6,587 nt of DNA. Origin: Globobulimina sp. (Eukaryota > Foraminifera > Rotaliida). Location of the stretch: contig PIVH01000271.1 of assembly GCA_003354225.1 (NCBI GenBank), positions 1 through 6,587 of the forward strand, read 5' to 3'. Position 1 is the first letter of the stretch. Each line of letters starts with the position of its first letter. Under the pieces are notes generated by a model. That model was given only the letters and a program-made list of their open reading frames with translations. It did not search any database and was not told where the DNA came from. The translations under genes were made by a program, and so were the position numbers. Below, piece after piece: positions 6,534 through 6,587 of this stretch.

Positions 6534-6587
6534 TTAATCAAGTAATTCCACCAACAAGTAATCGACACCACCAGAGGAGTCTCCACA
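6534..6587 (-). CDS. Possible C-terminal end of another minus-strand gene
   Basis: A frame open from the right edge encodes 17 residues, CGDSSGGVDYLLVELLD, ending in TAA at 6536-6534. The acidic and hydrophobic composition is unlike the surrounding AT-rich DNA, and base composition becomes richer in G and C here. Too little is visible to name a family: GDSSGG recalls but does not match the serine protease GDSGGP motif. It may also be chance. Confidence 0.22.
   Translation of the reverse strand, partial: CGDSSGGVDYLLVELLD

Noticed and set aside
1-6587. CRISPR array, insertion sequence, bacterial operon or phage module
   Set aside because: No regularly spaced repeats, transposase, ribosome-binding sites or phage proteins are visible, and the genes contain introns.

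Overview
The window looks like AT-rich nuclear DNA of a free-living eukaryotic microbe. Three of its genes only make sense after removing short introns with GT...AG borders in matching phase. Their proteins carry long Asn/Lys/His/Pro or Thr/Pro low-complexity stretches. TAA and TGA are both used as stops and no gene needs a recoded codon. The LPxDVxxIIxxFY element in the second gene resembles motifs I associate with rhizarian protists such as the foraminiferan Reticulomyxa. The taxon assignment is a weak inference; nothing here looks bacterial, and introns plus a transmembrane chitinase argue against a virus.

Layout, left to right. (1) Positions 1-1095, minus: the first 365 codons of a low-complexity protein with a possible double-stranded-RNA-binding-like segment; it runs off the left edge. 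(2) Positions 1158-2330, minus: a two-exon gene of 348 residues with an LPVDV element and two MATH/TRAF-like beta-rich units. (3) Positions 2331-2369: a 39-base divergent promoter gap. (4) Positions 2370-4048, plus: an isopentenyl phosphate kinase whose preferred model begins with a small upstream exon carrying a Cdc37-like DYSKWD head. (5) Positions 4049-4465: a convergent intergenic region with a 15-base inverted repeat and tRNA-like Pol III boxes. (6) Positions 4466-6082, minus: a two-exon GH18 chitinase with a signal peptide, mucin-like stalk, transmembrane helix and cytoplasmic tail. (7) Positions 6083-6587: upstream DNA of the chitinase with short direct repeats, and possibly the last codons of another minus-strand gene at the right edge.

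The genes do not form an obvious pathway. The kinase belongs to isoprenoid metabolism (isopentenyl phosphate to isopentenyl diphosphate), the chitinase to cell-surface polysaccharide digestion, and the two left genes to unknown RNA- or protein-binding roles. The striking general property is compactness: gaps of 39 and 62 bases between coding regions and introns of 50 to 126 bases.
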